The notes beneath the pieces were generated by a model. That model did not search any database, was not told where the DNA came from, and was given only the letters and a program-made list of their open reading frames with translations. A DNA stretch of 64,000 bases, taken from Gordionus sp. m RMFG-2023. Its lineage: Eukaryota; Nematomorpha; Gordioida; Chordodea; Parachordodidae. The stretch is from the NCBI RefSeq assembly GCF_954871325.1, contig NC_088775.1, positions 10,021,561 through 10,085,560 of the forward strand. Direction: 5' to 3'. The position numbers and the translations under genes are program-made. Positions 28,945-41,445 of this stretch are shown here, one piece after another (position 1 is the first letter of the stretch; every line of letters begins with the position of its first letter).

Positions 28945-31685
28945 TTTCAATTTTTAACGAATTTTCATAAATATTGCGTTTAACTTATATTTTTAAATTA
29001 CAAATTTTGGGCTGGTCAGGCTCGCGTCTTGAAAGAATAGAAATTTGGATTCGAGTCGGCCTCGAGAAAATTTTAAAATATTTCTGGCCGGACTGGACTC
29101 GGATTTAAAAATTTATCAAACATTTCAAAACGTATCTGGGCTAAAAAAATAATTGAATTTACAGGGCTTCAATTCCTTTCCTCTATAGGAATCGTTAAAT
29201 GACCTATAGTGATTTCAAAATAATATTTTATTAGAAAACTTTCAGTTAGATATGGGCAATTTCTTTTCTATATTAAAATGTTAATAAGTAAATTTGGAAA
29301 ATTTAAATATTAATTTTGTATCAAATTAAATTTTAAAAAGGTGTATTAAACTAAATTTAAAATAGTTTATTAGAGTATCCTTTATTTCACCAATTTAATA
29401 AGAATAAAAATAAACAATGATAGTAAGTTATAAGGTTTATCTCGCTAAAACTTAAAATTCGTGATATTGAAATTAGTATAAAATATCTCTAAAGATAATA
29501 TTCAAATGTTAGGTCATATAGAGCAGCAGAGCCATGCCCAGCTCATCCATATGCCCAACCCGGTAGCCAGCTAGTAATTAAACAAAATTAAGACATTCGA
29601 TATAGCCTTTTTAAATATTTTAAAATTTGTATTGTAATACAATATGACTAAAAATATTATAAATAACATGGTAAGGGGGAAAAAAATTTGACCGAAAAAA
29701 TTGCGGAAAAAAGTTAAGGGAAAAAATTTGTAAAAAAATCTCTACTATTAAAAAGAAAATATAATTAAACATTAAATAAATAAAAATATATTATCTTTTA
29801 AAATAAATTGGAAAAAACATTTTTAAGGTGACTATTTATTGATAAATTTAAATTGGATATTATTATATCTTGAATGAGATACATTAATATCCATTTCTGA
29901 TTTAAATGTAAAAAAATAAATGGACAGTTTGTAACCTTTATTTAAAAAACGCTAAATTAAAATATTTTACGGGTAGTGGGGGGGGGGGAGTAAAATTTTG
30001 CTATGGGGAGGGGGGGGGGTAGTCATGACCCTGTCTTCAGATATCTACAGATTTATTTTTTAACCTTTTGGCTATAACTATCGGGTCAATATATGGGTAG
30101 AGGAAAACTGGAAGACACAGGTGAAATCCAAAATAGGATGTTTGTCTCTAAACCAAGGAATCTTTGTGGGCCCATCTGGTCTTTTCCCATCCGACCGGGA
30201 TTAATAGACGAGTTTCAGGAGCTTTGGGCAGTTGGGCAACTCTAATTTCTTCGAGATATAAAATTAATAGTTCTACGTCGAATGAACCGTTTTTAGTGTA
30301 TAAACAGGTTAAACCATGGGGTCATTATTATCAGAATCTTTATTTATGGCGTAGACATAGGTTAGCCTAGTATATGCCCTATGATCACCTTTAGATCTTA
30401 GTGGATAGCAACAAAATTGTTGCCTCGACAGCTTCAGCTATTTCCGAGTTTTGTCACAATTATCTAAGAACTGGAGTAAAGTCAGACAGAGGAAGGTTAA
30501 GAAAGTATTTTCGCGAGGACTGGAGATAAAAAGCATTAATTATTCTTCCATAAATTAAAGGCTGTTTCACATAGACTATTTCTGCCACTCATATTATTTA
30601 TACCTTTCTCGCATTGAAAGACTGACAAAGAAAATAAATTAAGAGAAAACCTCCGACATCATCTTGTTTGGTAGGAAGTTGGGTGCCATTAAAAATTTTT
30701 AAAATTAATATTCAATTAACAATAGTAGCTCTAAAATTATTTTCTCCCCTTTATATAAAAGATGGTATTTTTTGTTGTAATTATATTTTATTCTTAATAA
30801 TACAGAATTTTTTTTCCCCACCGTTTTTTATTCTTAATTCCTTAGGTTATTTTATTTTGTACTTTTTCCCGCAATCCTTTTTCTAGAGTTTTTATGATAT
30901 TTTTTCCAGGAACATTTTTTCCGGGATTTATATGCCATCGCGATATTTAATTTAATATTTTAATTGTAAAATAATACCTACCACCTCTAGCTCACTCAAA
31001 TTCTGGGTTATAGAGTTTACTACTCATTAACAACGCGTTTCAGCTTGAATTATAATTAAAGTGGACCAGTATTTTAATTATGGAATATATATATATTATA
31101 CATAAATGAAGTGTAATCTGTGTAATACATTTCGAGATAATTAAGAATACATATTTTTGTATGACATGTATTAGTTTTTTTTTAAATATCAAAATCTACA
31201 GATATAAATTGGTATTTATGATGTTTAAGTTATTTTATAAATATGCAAATTCTTGTAGGATCTACAAAAAAATAGAAAATAATGTTTCTCTTTTTTTTAC
31301 TACATAAAACTGAGATATATCCCCCATCAAATGCCTTTTATTTTAAATTTAAAAAAATCCACTCCCCCCCCCTCCCAATCCCATTCTCTACAGAATTCTA
31401 GGTTATCATTTATATTTCATAACGACCTTCGCCTTGCTTAAGATTGATTATATTAGACCTTACAATTTATTCAAGAGTCCGATTCGCCTTTGAATTATAT
31501 TTTTTTAGGTCCCATTCTGGCCGATATTTGTTAGGCCTAGCCCGGATCAGTTTTTTTTATAGTTCCGAGCCAGAATAACACGAAGTTTTTGATTAAAATA
31601 ATAAACTAACAAACGCTTTAATCACTGAATAATTGTCCTAAGTAATCATCATAATGGTAATCTTAAATATGTTAACCATAAATAG
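28945..31685. other. Intergenic or intronic AT-rich DNA with poly-G tracts
   Basis: Two G runs near 29978-30018 resemble the ends of the hAT sub-family described at 8689 and 33174, and C runs at 31363-31372 could mark the opposite end, but no target duplication was found. Short frames at 30164-30370 and 30393-30528 look weakly protein-like and cannot be assigned. The upstream exons of the cysteine-rich gene that follows should lie here or further left; I did not find them. Confidence 0.35.
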
Positions 31686-32164
31686 ATGGTCAAGGTGGAT
31701 ACGGACCAGTATGTCCTTACTATTTAACAGTGCCAAAAAGAGTGTGCGGTCCAGCTGAAATTCCCTGCCCGACGGGTACCATTTGTGACATCAGACGAGG
31801 GATAGATGAATTTGGCAACTGTTGCAAAACCACTGGTAATATATTAGTATAAGGACAGGGTTGTAACCAGAATTTTAAATTGGAAAAAGGAGGGTGGGAG
31901 TTAACGTAAAAAAATTAGCCAATAAGCATCTAAACCGATTTTACTTTATTAATTATTAATCTCCGAATTGTTATCAAAGGATATGGTGCCTCATCAAACA
32001 TTTACGTGTGTCCTAATAATAAGGTCTTGGCAAATAGGACTTGCGGGTCTGGAGTGTATGGCTCATGTCCCCCTGATTATGTTTGTGTCTTAAATGGGCA
32101 AGGGGTCTCTTATGGTGTTTGCTGTGCAAGTTTAATTATATATAAATATATAGTATATAAATAA
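31686..32164 (+). CDS. Cysteine-rich (lustrin-type) domain protein, two exons, 5' end not found
   Basis: Exon 31686-31835 (acceptor AAATAG, donor GTAATA) and exon 31980-32164 (acceptor TCAAAG) join in phase 1. Each encodes one cysteine-rich module: first CPYYL, then CGPAEIPCPTGTICDI and GNCCKTTG; second CPNNK, then CGSGVYGSCPPDYVCV and GVCCA. The order C, C, C, C, then CC with a CPxxxxC core matches the lustrin-type cysteine-rich repeat of secreted animal proteins. The tail after CCAS is short and ends at TAA 32162, or the exon splices at GCAA/GTTTAA. Probably secreted or extracellular-matrix; disulphide-bonded. The signal-peptide exon is missing. Confidence 0.65.
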
Positions 32165-33173
32165 GTTTGTTAGAAGTTACTTTGAAAGTGGTGTGTTAAG
32201 GAATACTATATTTTTTTTAAATTATAGGTTAAGTTTTGACTTATGAAACAATCGCTCAATACTAGCAATTAATGTAGGGTCCTAATACAAGATAAAAAAT
32301 AATGACAACTGCTTTCTAAGATATTTTTATAGCCCACTCAAAATAATATTTTGTCCAGCTATTTTCATTATCTTTATGATGTTTTATATTTTTATTTATA
32401 ATTAAAGAGCCTTATATTTCATCTCCATAAAAAAATTGCACAGATGTGTTCCCCCCTATTTTCCTCATTATTCATTCTTACTTCTTATAAATGGAAAATT
32501 ACTATTCTTAGATGAGCAGAATTATGAGAAATATGAAGGCTGAAAAGTCTTATTTTTACCATTGTAGGGTATAGTATAGCAAATATTTCTATTTAATATA
32601 GGTATAATATAAAAAAATACCATTTTCTATATATATTTATTATTTGCATTTAAAAAGGAAAATTCCCATTTTAAATCGAACATTTCCTTTTTATTGACAC
32701 TTTTCTTTTTTTGATTGGAACTTTATTCATCGGACCTTTTCCTTTTTTGGTCGTGAATTTATTTCTTGATCATTTGATCAGAACTTTTCCTTTTTTGGGG
32801 ACTCTGTAAATTATTCTCACAAAGCTATAATCCATTTTTTTTTCTGCATCAGGACATACCCTAATTTTTTTTATCTGAATTTAAGTTACCATGTACTGAA
32901 TTTCAGACCTGGATAAGGGCCGACTTAAGGAGATGATAGGATATTGAATTTTGTAAAAATATTTTTAATATATTCATGGTAAATTTTTTATTATTATTCT
33001 CGGGAAAAAGTCAGATAAAGGGTTCTTAGAATCAATAATGCCACTTATTTATTATATTTAGTTTAAGTTTACTTTAATACTCAAATATGTCAGTCCACCA
33101 CTAGCAACTGTTAAAAGTTATCGAAACTCGTTGCTAAAATAAGTAATATCGTTACAAAAATAAGTAGTACCAT
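32165..33173. other. AT-rich stretch, no gene seen
   Basis: About 1 kb without coding signal. A short imperfect tandem pattern of TTTTCCTTTTTTG-like units occurs at 32650-32800. Confidence 0.4.
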
Positions 33174-35007
33174 CAGGCGCATACGCAGGAATTTGGTCTT
33201 GGGGGGGGGGGGGAGATAATAAAATTTTTTAAGAAATATTATTGTTTTTTAAAAATATCAAGCATAAATTTATTAGGACTAATAACTATTTCTAATACAC
33301 AATTTTAAATTAATGTGAATTATAAAAAAATTATATGTAAAGAATCACTTAAATGACCCAAAATACAAATTTGAAATTTTTGAGCCTTTACACAAAAATT
33401 TTCTAAGGAATAATTGCATTTTATATGTTAATTTACAATGTAAAATCTAATCTTCGTTGTGATTGAGCTAATTTTTCAATTATCTCATCCTAGCTTGTCG
33501 TCAAATGCCTATGAATATTCAAAAGATCCAAACCTTTCAATCTACTTTCAGATGTTGTACATCTTGGTATGATTTTCAGAGAGCTGCAGGCCAGGCCCCC
33601 GGGCCGGATAATATTTTTATTTTTTTAAATATACCCGGGCCGGGCCCGAATTTTTTTTAAAAAAACACCCAGGCCGGGCTATATTTTTTAAAATAGCCTA
33701 TATTTGAAATTGTTATTATTAGCTATAAAAATCAAAAATAAATATAATTTATTTTAAAAAAATCTGGGCCGGGTCTGAAAATTTTATTTTAAAAAAAGCC
33801 GGGCCGGGCCTGAAAATTTTTTAAAAAAAACCTAGGCCGGGCCGTAAAAAATCTTTAAAAAAAATCCGGGCCGTGCCCTGCAAATGGTACTTCTGCAGGC
33901 CTCTGTTATTCTTCTTAAAAAAGAGAATGTTCTCTCATTAGTTTACTAATGGGAAGAGTTTATAAACATTTTTAATACATTGGGAATTTAATCTAAAATA
34001 TGTTTGAAATAATGCAGAGCATCCATAGCATTTTTTGGGACTATATCAACCATAGTTAATCTTATAAACATAGTTATTTAGCTAGTAAGGCATCAGATAA
34101 TTTAACATCTTTATAATAAAAATCTAACAAATAATTTTTTTTCTATCACCATCTAAAAAAGGTTGGGAAGGATTTTGTGGAAGTTATTTGCAGATTAGTA
34201 AGTGCTGCATGATGAAATAAAAATTTATTTATTTGGGTTATAAATGTATCTGTATTTAAGATATATTCTTCTACTGATCCTATATTAATGTTTTAACGAT
34301 GAGCTTGCCTTGCTACAAGTCTAGGGAGACAAATATTAAACACATAGCTCTGCTTTGACTTAACAATAAAATATAAAATATGGAATTCTTCGTCAACATT
34401 AGGCCTAATTTCCTTGAGTTCTGATTAAATGCTCTCCGCTATTCTCATCTTCCTAATCAAGTCAGTCATGTTTTTGAAAAGTAATACTTAAAATAGTTGT
34501 ATAATTAAATAATACATTCTAATGAGAAATAAAATTTGGAATAAGCAATGAATCCAATAATTTTCTTGCTTCTGAGGAAATATTTCTTTCAGGCCATTGT
34601 GATATTTCAGTAATAGCAAATAATTGGCTCTTCTAACTCCTTAAAAGCTGTTATTGATGGCAGAGACTCTATCTCGTTGGACAAGGTTGCAATTTCTTTT
34701 TCCCTGTTGGACAAGAAGTTTCAGAAAAAATTATTATTTGATTAGAAATTTGAAAATGGTAGATAAATATTACGCCACTAATTTGAAAATAATAAGTAAA
34801 TAGTACGCCGGAAAACTTGAAATCGAAATTAATTGGTAAAATAACTTAGTAGATAAATGTGATAATAAATGTAATTAAATATATATTTAACATGAGATGG
34901 GAATAAATATTAACAAATATAAATTAATATAAACAATAATATTTTTAAAAAATATATCCGGTATCTGCATTTTTTGGATTTGGGCCCCCCCCCCCGCTGC
35001 GTCAATG
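33174..35007 (-). mobile_element. hAT transposon with perfect 8-bp TSD
   Basis: The ends are CAGGCGCATACGCAGGAATT (33174, followed by a 13-G run) and CCCCCGCTGCGTCAATG (35007, preceded by a C run). The identical octamer AGTACCAT flanks both sides (33166-33173 and 35008-35015). The minus strand near 34450-34240 encodes NVDEEFHILYF and INIGSVEEYIL, the counterpart of copies A and B, in a broken frame. A GGGCC-rich MITE is inserted near 33576-33910. The body is 1.83 kb, shorter than a full hAT, so it is non-autonomous today. Confidence 0.92.
33576..33910. mobile_element. GGGCC-rich MITE nested in the hAT at 33174
   Basis: The left end CAGAGAGCTGCAGGCCAGGC and the right end GTACTTCTGCAGGCCTCTG form a terminal inverted repeat. 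Inside are at least six CCGGGCCGGGCC-like clusters alternating with AT runs. A 133-bp relative with the same ends and a flanking ATATATAT repeat is at 60002-60134. No coding capacity. Confidence 0.72.
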
Positions 35008-35015
35008 AGTACCAT

Positions 35016-35578
35016 TACTTTTAACTATTAATTATTATATAATATGAGATAAGAGAAATGACGAAAAGAGAAAAGAAGAGAAAGAAAAAAGAAAATCACT
35101 CTAAATAATTTATGTAGACTATATGAGTTAACACCGTAATCGAAATTGGTAAATGCATAAGTGGAAAGATTAGACCACAGAAAATATTTATTGACTTAAT
35201 CCTATTAAATTATTTAAAAAAAAACAATATTAGGATGAGGAACGACTTCAAGGAAGATAGATATACTAATATTTTTTGTTTAATCTTAAATGCCTATTTT
35301 TATTGCATTTCAAATAAACAAAGTCTACCTTTCAAACTTATAAAATCTTAACTTAAATGCACAATCGCTACCTTTCAAACTTATAAGATTTTAACTTATT
35401 TCTTTTGCATTTTATTCAATTTTTAATAACAAATTTTAGCATTTACATTGCAATAAATCTCTGGGTAGGTAAATAGGGGTTTCAAACTGAAAAAAGTTTG
35501 GTCAATTTTTTTTAAGGGAGATGGTCATTATTTATTTATAACGTATAAATCCACTACATTTCCTTATTTTTTACTTAA
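35016..35578. other. AT-rich stretch before an unassigned exon
   Basis: A short direct repeat CTACCTTTCAAACTTATAA with an AATCTTAACTT-like tail occurs at 35325 and 35370. No gene is supported. Confidence 0.4.
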
Positions 35579-36142
35579 GCCGCTTCCGCTGCTAACATAT
35601 TGTATGAATGCAAAAATACTACTTTAGTCGAGGCTATAATACTAACAACAACTAACCCATATGTTACTAATACTATTGATGATGATTCCTTCCATAATAT
35701 TAATAATCCTACTCTTAGTCTAGATACTAATTTAGAATCTCTAGTCTCGAATATATTTCCTACTAACCCCTATCAATATACTAACATTTTCAACCAATCA
35801 CCAATGACCTTGGATCAAACAAACAAGTATGAAGGTGGTTTCGGTTCAATTAATCCAAATATTCACAGCAACGTATTGTTTTTCAATCATAAAGTCCGCA
35901 ACGGAATAATGGTAGCTAATTCTTCCACGTCTATTCCTATCACTTCCCTCTATAATAAACAACACTATCTGCCAAATCAGTCTACTGCAATGTTCTTAAA
36001 TAACGCTCTTAACACATTCCTACCTTTCTCAAAAAATGATATGGGTGCTAGAGGATGTGTCTGCAGGAGCACATTGTTTAATTCTTACGTGCTGATGTTC
36101 GTGTATTTTGAATCAATCCAAAATAATCTGATTTGTGCTTGA
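35579..36142 (+). CDS. Asn/Ser/Thr-rich exon of an unassigned gene
   Basis: After the acceptor TTACTTAAG the frame opens as AASAANILYECKNTTLVEA and stays open for 187 codons, far beyond chance for this base composition. It is rich in Asn, Thr, Ser and Pro (TTTNPYVTNTIDDDSFHNIN), as in disordered regions of nuclear or RNA-binding factors. It may splice before the frame's stop at 36140. The next exon candidate on this strand is 36607-36696. No known domain is visible, so I give no function. Confidence 0.5.
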   Translation, partial: AASAANILYECKNTTLVEAIILTTTNPYVTNTIDDDSFHNINNPTLSLDTNLESLVSNIFPTNPYQYTNIFNQSPMTLDQTNKYEGGFGSINPNIHSNVLFFNHKVRNGIMVANSSTSIPITSLYNKQHYLPNQSTAMFLNNALNTFLPFSKNDMGARGCVCRSTLFNSYVLMFVYFESIQNNLICA

Positions 36143-36606
36143 ATTACATCTAATTATTGTAATTAAACAATTTTATTTTTTACATTCAAGAAATTTGTGT
36201 TAATATAATGAGGAATGAAATTTATATTATTTATGGGATACAATTTAGTGAATCTTAAAAATTAAAAAATGAACACTGTTGTTTTAGCATAAATTAAAAT
36301 TTAACATTGTTTTAACATAAATTAACATTTCTAATTTTGTAAGTATGTATAAAGAAAGAGTTTCTAAAAATGTTACCTTGTATTTAGTTTCCTTTAAACT
36401 TATAGCAACCAACTATCTTAAATTTGTTGATTTGGATTGGATAATAACACTATTTTTTGGATTATTATGTTGCTAAATTATAATTAAATCCCGCTGCAAG
36501 TCATTTGCATAATTTTATTATTGCAAAGGCTATAATAAATAAAACGGAGAAGCTTACTCTTAAATAACTTTAAATAAAAATATTCTATTATATCCGATTT
36601 TTATAG

Positions 36607-36696
36607 CCTTTTAAAAGACGTGCAGAAAGACGCATGGAGGAGTTGTTTAGTTCCAATAAAACTTACCCCATCTTTAGCAATACTCAGAGGCTTTAG
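36607..36696 (+). CDS. Candidate terminal exon
   Basis: After the acceptor TTTTTATAG the plus strand reads PFKRRAERRMEELFSSNKTY and ends PIFSNTQRL at TAG 36694-36696. The peptide has a normal charged composition and no AT-rich bias. It begins in phase 0 and could follow an internal donor of the 35579 exon. The link is inferred from strand and spacing only. Confidence 0.4.
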   Translation, partial: PFKRRAERRMEELFSSNKTYPIFSNTQRL

Positions 36697-37215
36697 ACTT
36701 TTAGTAATAAAATTGACAATCAACTTATTAGCTATTTAATTATACTTTCATATGCTTTAGAAATACTGGTTTGATTACAACACTTTACAATTTGATAGCA
36801 GATTACACAAGCAGCTCTTAGTCTTTATCATTTTTTTCTGAAAAAATTTTGGTCCGAATATTGTCAATTTAGATTATAAATATTTTATATTGGAAGTGGA
36901 ATCATCGGACTGCAATTATTAATTCATTCATTACCACTCCAAAAATTGTACAAAGTGCAATTTCATCGCCCACCAGGAGTTGTAGCGTACACCATGTATA
37001 TTCACTAATATATAGATCCTATACATGATGTATACCATGCAAATGAATGCTTGCAATTATTAACCGTTTTTCATAAAAAATTGATAAGATTTAGGAAAAG
37101 GAATTATAATTATTAATTATATGCCTAGAAATGTAAACCATCAATAATTACTTTTTTAAAGTTAGTGAAATCAATTAAAGTTACTAAAAAAAGGGATTGT
37201 AATAGATTGCCTCAC

Positions 37216-37337
37216 CTTCTTTTACATTGTTATTTATAAGAGGATCAAGAGCCAAATATGTTCTGATGTAGTCAGATGTATTATTCCAACAAGCATAAAC
37301 AAAGTAAAATTGGTCTCCGTATCTGTCGGTTACAGTC
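37216..37337 (-). CDS. Internal exon of an unassigned minus-strand gene
   Basis: This 122-nt segment has an acceptor (CCAATAG at 37338) and a good donor (GTGAGG after 37216). It reads TVTDRYGDQFYFVYACWNNT followed by SDYIRTYLALDPLINNNVKE, with aromatic residues, one cysteine and an NNTS sequon, consistent with an extracellular beta-sheet domain. A lipocalin-like fold crossed my mind but no signature is present. The neighbouring exons were not found. Confidence 0.5.
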
Positions 37338-39631
37338 CTATTGGAGTAAAAAATTTAAAATGAATTTTATCCTTATTCATTATATTATTTAAAATGTTTG
37401 CTTAATAGGTATAAATATTCTTCATAAAATATTAATATTATAAGAATAGTAGAATTCATTCTAAAAATATAATTCTCATTTTCTATTTTAAAAATCAGAC
37501 AAAAGTAAAAACTCCAAGCCAAGGGGTATACCTAACTCCAGTCTCCCTTAATCCTTTAGAAATCTGATGATACATATCTTTATTTCACATATTTTTTAAA
37601 TATATTAAGAATAGAATATCGATTCTGTTAAGAGAGATCGTGAACATATATAAACATTTTCAATAATGAGAGGAAGGTGTCATTAAGTCATTTGATAAGT
37701 TAGTAGAGAACAATGGGAGTGTATCTTATAGTTTTGGGTTGATTGGTTTTGTTTTCATTTTTGATATTCACCTTTTATAAGTGAGCCAACCGCCCCCCCC
37801 TCTCCTCTAAACCAAGTTTAAAAATTAATATCACCACAATATATGTTGTAATGGTTGTATTGGAGATCAAAATACTTTTATTTATTTGAAAAAATTTATG
37901 AAACATATGAAGATTCTACATATAATCCTATAATAGGTTATGTCCTAATTTTAACAATATAAATAATAAATTTATTAATGAAGAAATATATAAAATAATA
38001 GAAATATGTACATTTTAATAAAATTTTGTAAAATTTATCATTTTTTAAAAAAATAAAAAAATTTGTAAATGAAAAATGATTTAGAAGAACGCTATTTTAT
38101 TTTTACATTAAAAATAACTTATGTTTCTTTTTTCTTCAAAATTTATAAATTTATTTATTTAAATTTTTGAGATTTAGGAGAAGGAAGGCACAGGAATGTT
38201 ACTATTATTATCTCCATAAAACAGGTGTTGTTTCGGGTCACAGTCTGCTTAAAATTACCACTTTAGAAGGGTTATTATAGCTCATTGCTAATAAAAATAA
38301 GCTTATCATAGACTGACTAATTTCTTAAAGTGACCTCCATATTATTTATATTAAAATATTGTCAATTTGGATTATTTTATTAATATTTAGAGCATTTATA
38401 GAGCCGGGGATGGTAAGAGCCACTTAAAGATTTGTGGCATTCTTTTACTGCAGTAATTTTATTATTTGTAATAGTATGTTCATGTTGACTGACTTGAAAT
38501 AATTTCCCATTTAAAATACTTAATTTAAATATATTATTATATTCTTCTGTAGAAGAATCATCTGACAAAGATAAAGATATTATTCTATCTTCTTTTTCAA
38601 TCATTATTTTAAAATAGATGGATATAAAACGATACAAATAAAATATAGTATTGCAATATGACGACCAACGTCATATATCATACATTATCTTAAAATATGT
38701 AAATTCGGATTAAATTTTTCATTTAAATTCTAAAATAATATCATTTTAAATTTTAATACTATTTAAATTAAGTAATATATATTTTTTTTAAGTATCTTAA
38801 CTTTTTGAATACAAAGTTGATTAAGGTACAAATACTTTTAAATAATTTGTATCTTTGATACAAGATACTTTTCAAAATTTTAAAAAAGATATAAGTTACA
38901 AAAGCAAATATCCGCAATACTGCCCAACCCTGACCACAAGCAACTTGTGGTTGTAGTATATATGACACTTTTTTATGAATTTTTATTTGCAGGGTTTGTA
39001 CTCCTCTATTTCGGCCAGAGACGTTTGCACTTATTATATTCGATATGTAATTTATTAGGTTACTTTAAAATAATTGCTTTCAGCAGAAAGACTTTGTAAA
39101 TTAATGATTTCTAATAAATTTTCTTGAATTTCTCCACAAAGAAATATAACAAGTAATTATGCTTAGGTTTTTCAATTTGTTTATTAATTTGTATAATTTA
39201 AATAAATAATATTTTTCATAAAATTTTGTTGCAACTTTAATTAAATTTCATTTATAGTAAATTAAAATTTAACAACTAAATATTTTTTTAAAATTTGGGG
39301 GCTAAAAAGAGGGGCCAGGTTTCGGAGGGGGGGGGGTAAAAGAAATTTGGTAAGGAGTGAGGTCTCCCTTCTCCGTGGCTATGGCTCTTGGTTTTTTCGT
39401 CTTCGGTTTGGGCCTATTTTTTAAAATCGTGTTCAAGATTGAACTGAATTATAAAGTTTCTCTATCAATTTTAAAATGTTGAATATAATCTTTTTAGAAA
39501 AATTTGGAAAATGACTTGAAGTTGTTGATAGGTTTATATTTATATATATAATAATATAAATAATTACGCAGTTAAAGTTTTTATTTATTAAAATGTATAA
39601 TTAAAAACAGATCTAAAATTATAAAAAAAAA
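37338..39631. other. AT-rich stretch with small unassigned frames and G runs
   Basis: An 85-codon minus-strand frame at 38637-38380 (EEYNNIFKLSILNGKLFQVS) resembles nothing I recognise. At 39295-39390 a G run ends in CTTCTCCGTGGCTATGGCTC, similar to ends of the G-rich hAT group. No firm gene. Confidence 0.35.
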
Positions 39632-39922
39632 TTAGAGGTCATCCAGGAAGACGTATAAAATTTGAATTAATTTAAGTAAAATCATGTAATCTCTAGCTAA
39701 AACTTCCTCTTCGTACTTTAAATACATGGCATCTATCAGTGTATCAGATAGCTGCTTGAAAATCATTCCATCTCTCAACGTCACACTTTGCAATGCACAT
39801 ATGAGGCTTCTCAAAACTTTATGTACAGAATCTATTTTTGTACTTGACTTCATGTCTGATAACTGCCATAAATAATTTATAACAAGTAAGGAGTCCAAAA
39901 TGTCATTGAATAAAGGTTCTAA
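39632..39922 (-). CDS. Terminal exon of an unassigned helical protein
   Basis: After the acceptor TATTTTAG (39923-39930) the minus strand is open for 96 codons to TAG/TAA at 39632. It reads LEPLFNDILDSLLVINYLWQ, later LRSLICALQSVTLRDGMIF and DAMYLKYEEEVLARDYMILL, amphipathic helices with balanced charges. This looks like the C-terminal helical repeat region of a large subunit or scaffold. Upstream exons would be at higher coordinates; none was convincing. Family unknown. Confidence 0.52.
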   Translation of the reverse strand, partial: LEPLFNDILDSLLVINYLWQLSDMKSSTKIDSVHKVLRSLICALQSVTLRDGMIFKQLSDTLIDAMYLKYEEEVLARDYMILLKLIQILYVFLDDL

Positions 39923-40493
39923 CTAAAATAGTTTTTAATATAATATAATGTAGTGATACATGGTCACGCGGCACTTTATCAAGCAACACTATATTCACTT
40001 GATACTTTATATCACAAAGACTCTTTATCACTTAGCTATTTTGGTCATGAGATACTTAATAGGTGGCATTTAATAGAAAATACAAAAAAATATAGATATC
40101 CCGTTTCAGCACAATCTTACTCTATGAGTGCACGAATAAATTAAATTAAATTTATAAAATATTTTATTCTTTCTTCAAATTATAAGTATTATCCAAATTT
40201 AATAAAATACTGTGTTTGTTAATACAGCTCCTAAAATTTGTTTTAGTTTGAAAAATTCCGCTTATTCCATTGATTTTTATAATTTAAGTAACACACATTG
40301 GATGTTTTAAATATCTCACACTCATATATTATTTTAAAAATAACCATTGCCTGAAAATCGGAAAAAATTTCTTTTTTGAAATCTACCTATGGTCTATTTG
40401 ATGAATGAATGCATTTGTCCTCAAACTAAAATTCTTTATTAGGAGAGCAACTACTAATATAATAAAATATAAAATAAAATTGATGTATATTAT

Positions 40494-40690
40494 AGTGTTG
40501 TTAAACGGCTCGTTTTGAGCTGATTTTTTAAAACGGCTAACTCAATATTTTAGCCTAAAAAATATTGCCTAAGCCAGGATATTTTGATATCATATGTCTA
40601 GATCTTTGTTCCTTCTATGAGCAAAATCTTCTAATATATTTTTTTTCTGGATGAAATATTGAGTTAGCCGTTTTTAAAAATCGGCTCGTA
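40494..40690. mobile_element. Hairpin hAT-MITE, right end lost
   Basis: It begins TAGTGTTGTTAAACGGCTCG, continues with AACTCAATATTTTAGCC and the family core, and breaks off after AAAATCGGCTCGTATATTTG without the final AACAACACTA. A more decayed relative lies at about 40985-41166. Confidence 0.8.
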
Positions 40691-41445
40691 TATTTGCTCA
40701 AATTTTCAAAAGCGCTAACAAAAATAATGTGTAGAAAATAATAATTGCCAAAGTTAGCATTTTACTTGAGGTTTTATTTTAGTAGGAAAAAAATATTTAG
40801 AGATTTATTATCTTAAACCAAAATTAACAAAAAAAATTAAAATTTACAGAAAAAAAAGAATTTCTAATCAGATAACAAAATGAGGATAACAAAATGAGGA
40901 TAACAAAATGAGAATAGTTAAATTACAAATTTGCCATAAATAATAAAAATTATTTAGGGGAATCAATTTTGAAATTTGTTAACTAAGCTCGATTTAGCCA
41001 ATTTTAAATTAAGATTTTAGTCAAAATAATATAAAGCAAGCCTAGAGATTTCATTAATAGATGTCCAAACCTTTCTGCCATCTTTGAAAATCTCCATCTT
41101 TCATAATATTTTTTGGATAAAATATGTTAGCTGTATTTAAAAATCGAACTGTTTAACCATACTATTAATTTTGTAAAAAAAAAATTCAAGCTTAGATTTA
41201 TAAAAAAAATAATTTTTTTTTTCTTCTATAAATTTAAATAATTTAGTTTGAAAAAAGAATCAAATCTTTTTTCAAACAAAATATAATTTATTATCAATTT
41301 GGGTATTATTCAGATGTGAAAGTATTCCATGACAAAATATTTCTTTAAAAAAAATGCCAAAATATGATCTAATGTCACACGTTAATAAGTCACGTTATCA
41401 AGTATCGCATTATTAATTTAATATGCGTTAACGTGTCATCGGCAG

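Noticed and set aside
30393-30528. Plus-strand frame with ASTASAISEFCHNYL
   Set aside because: Only about 45 codons, with no supported splice partners and no recognised domain.
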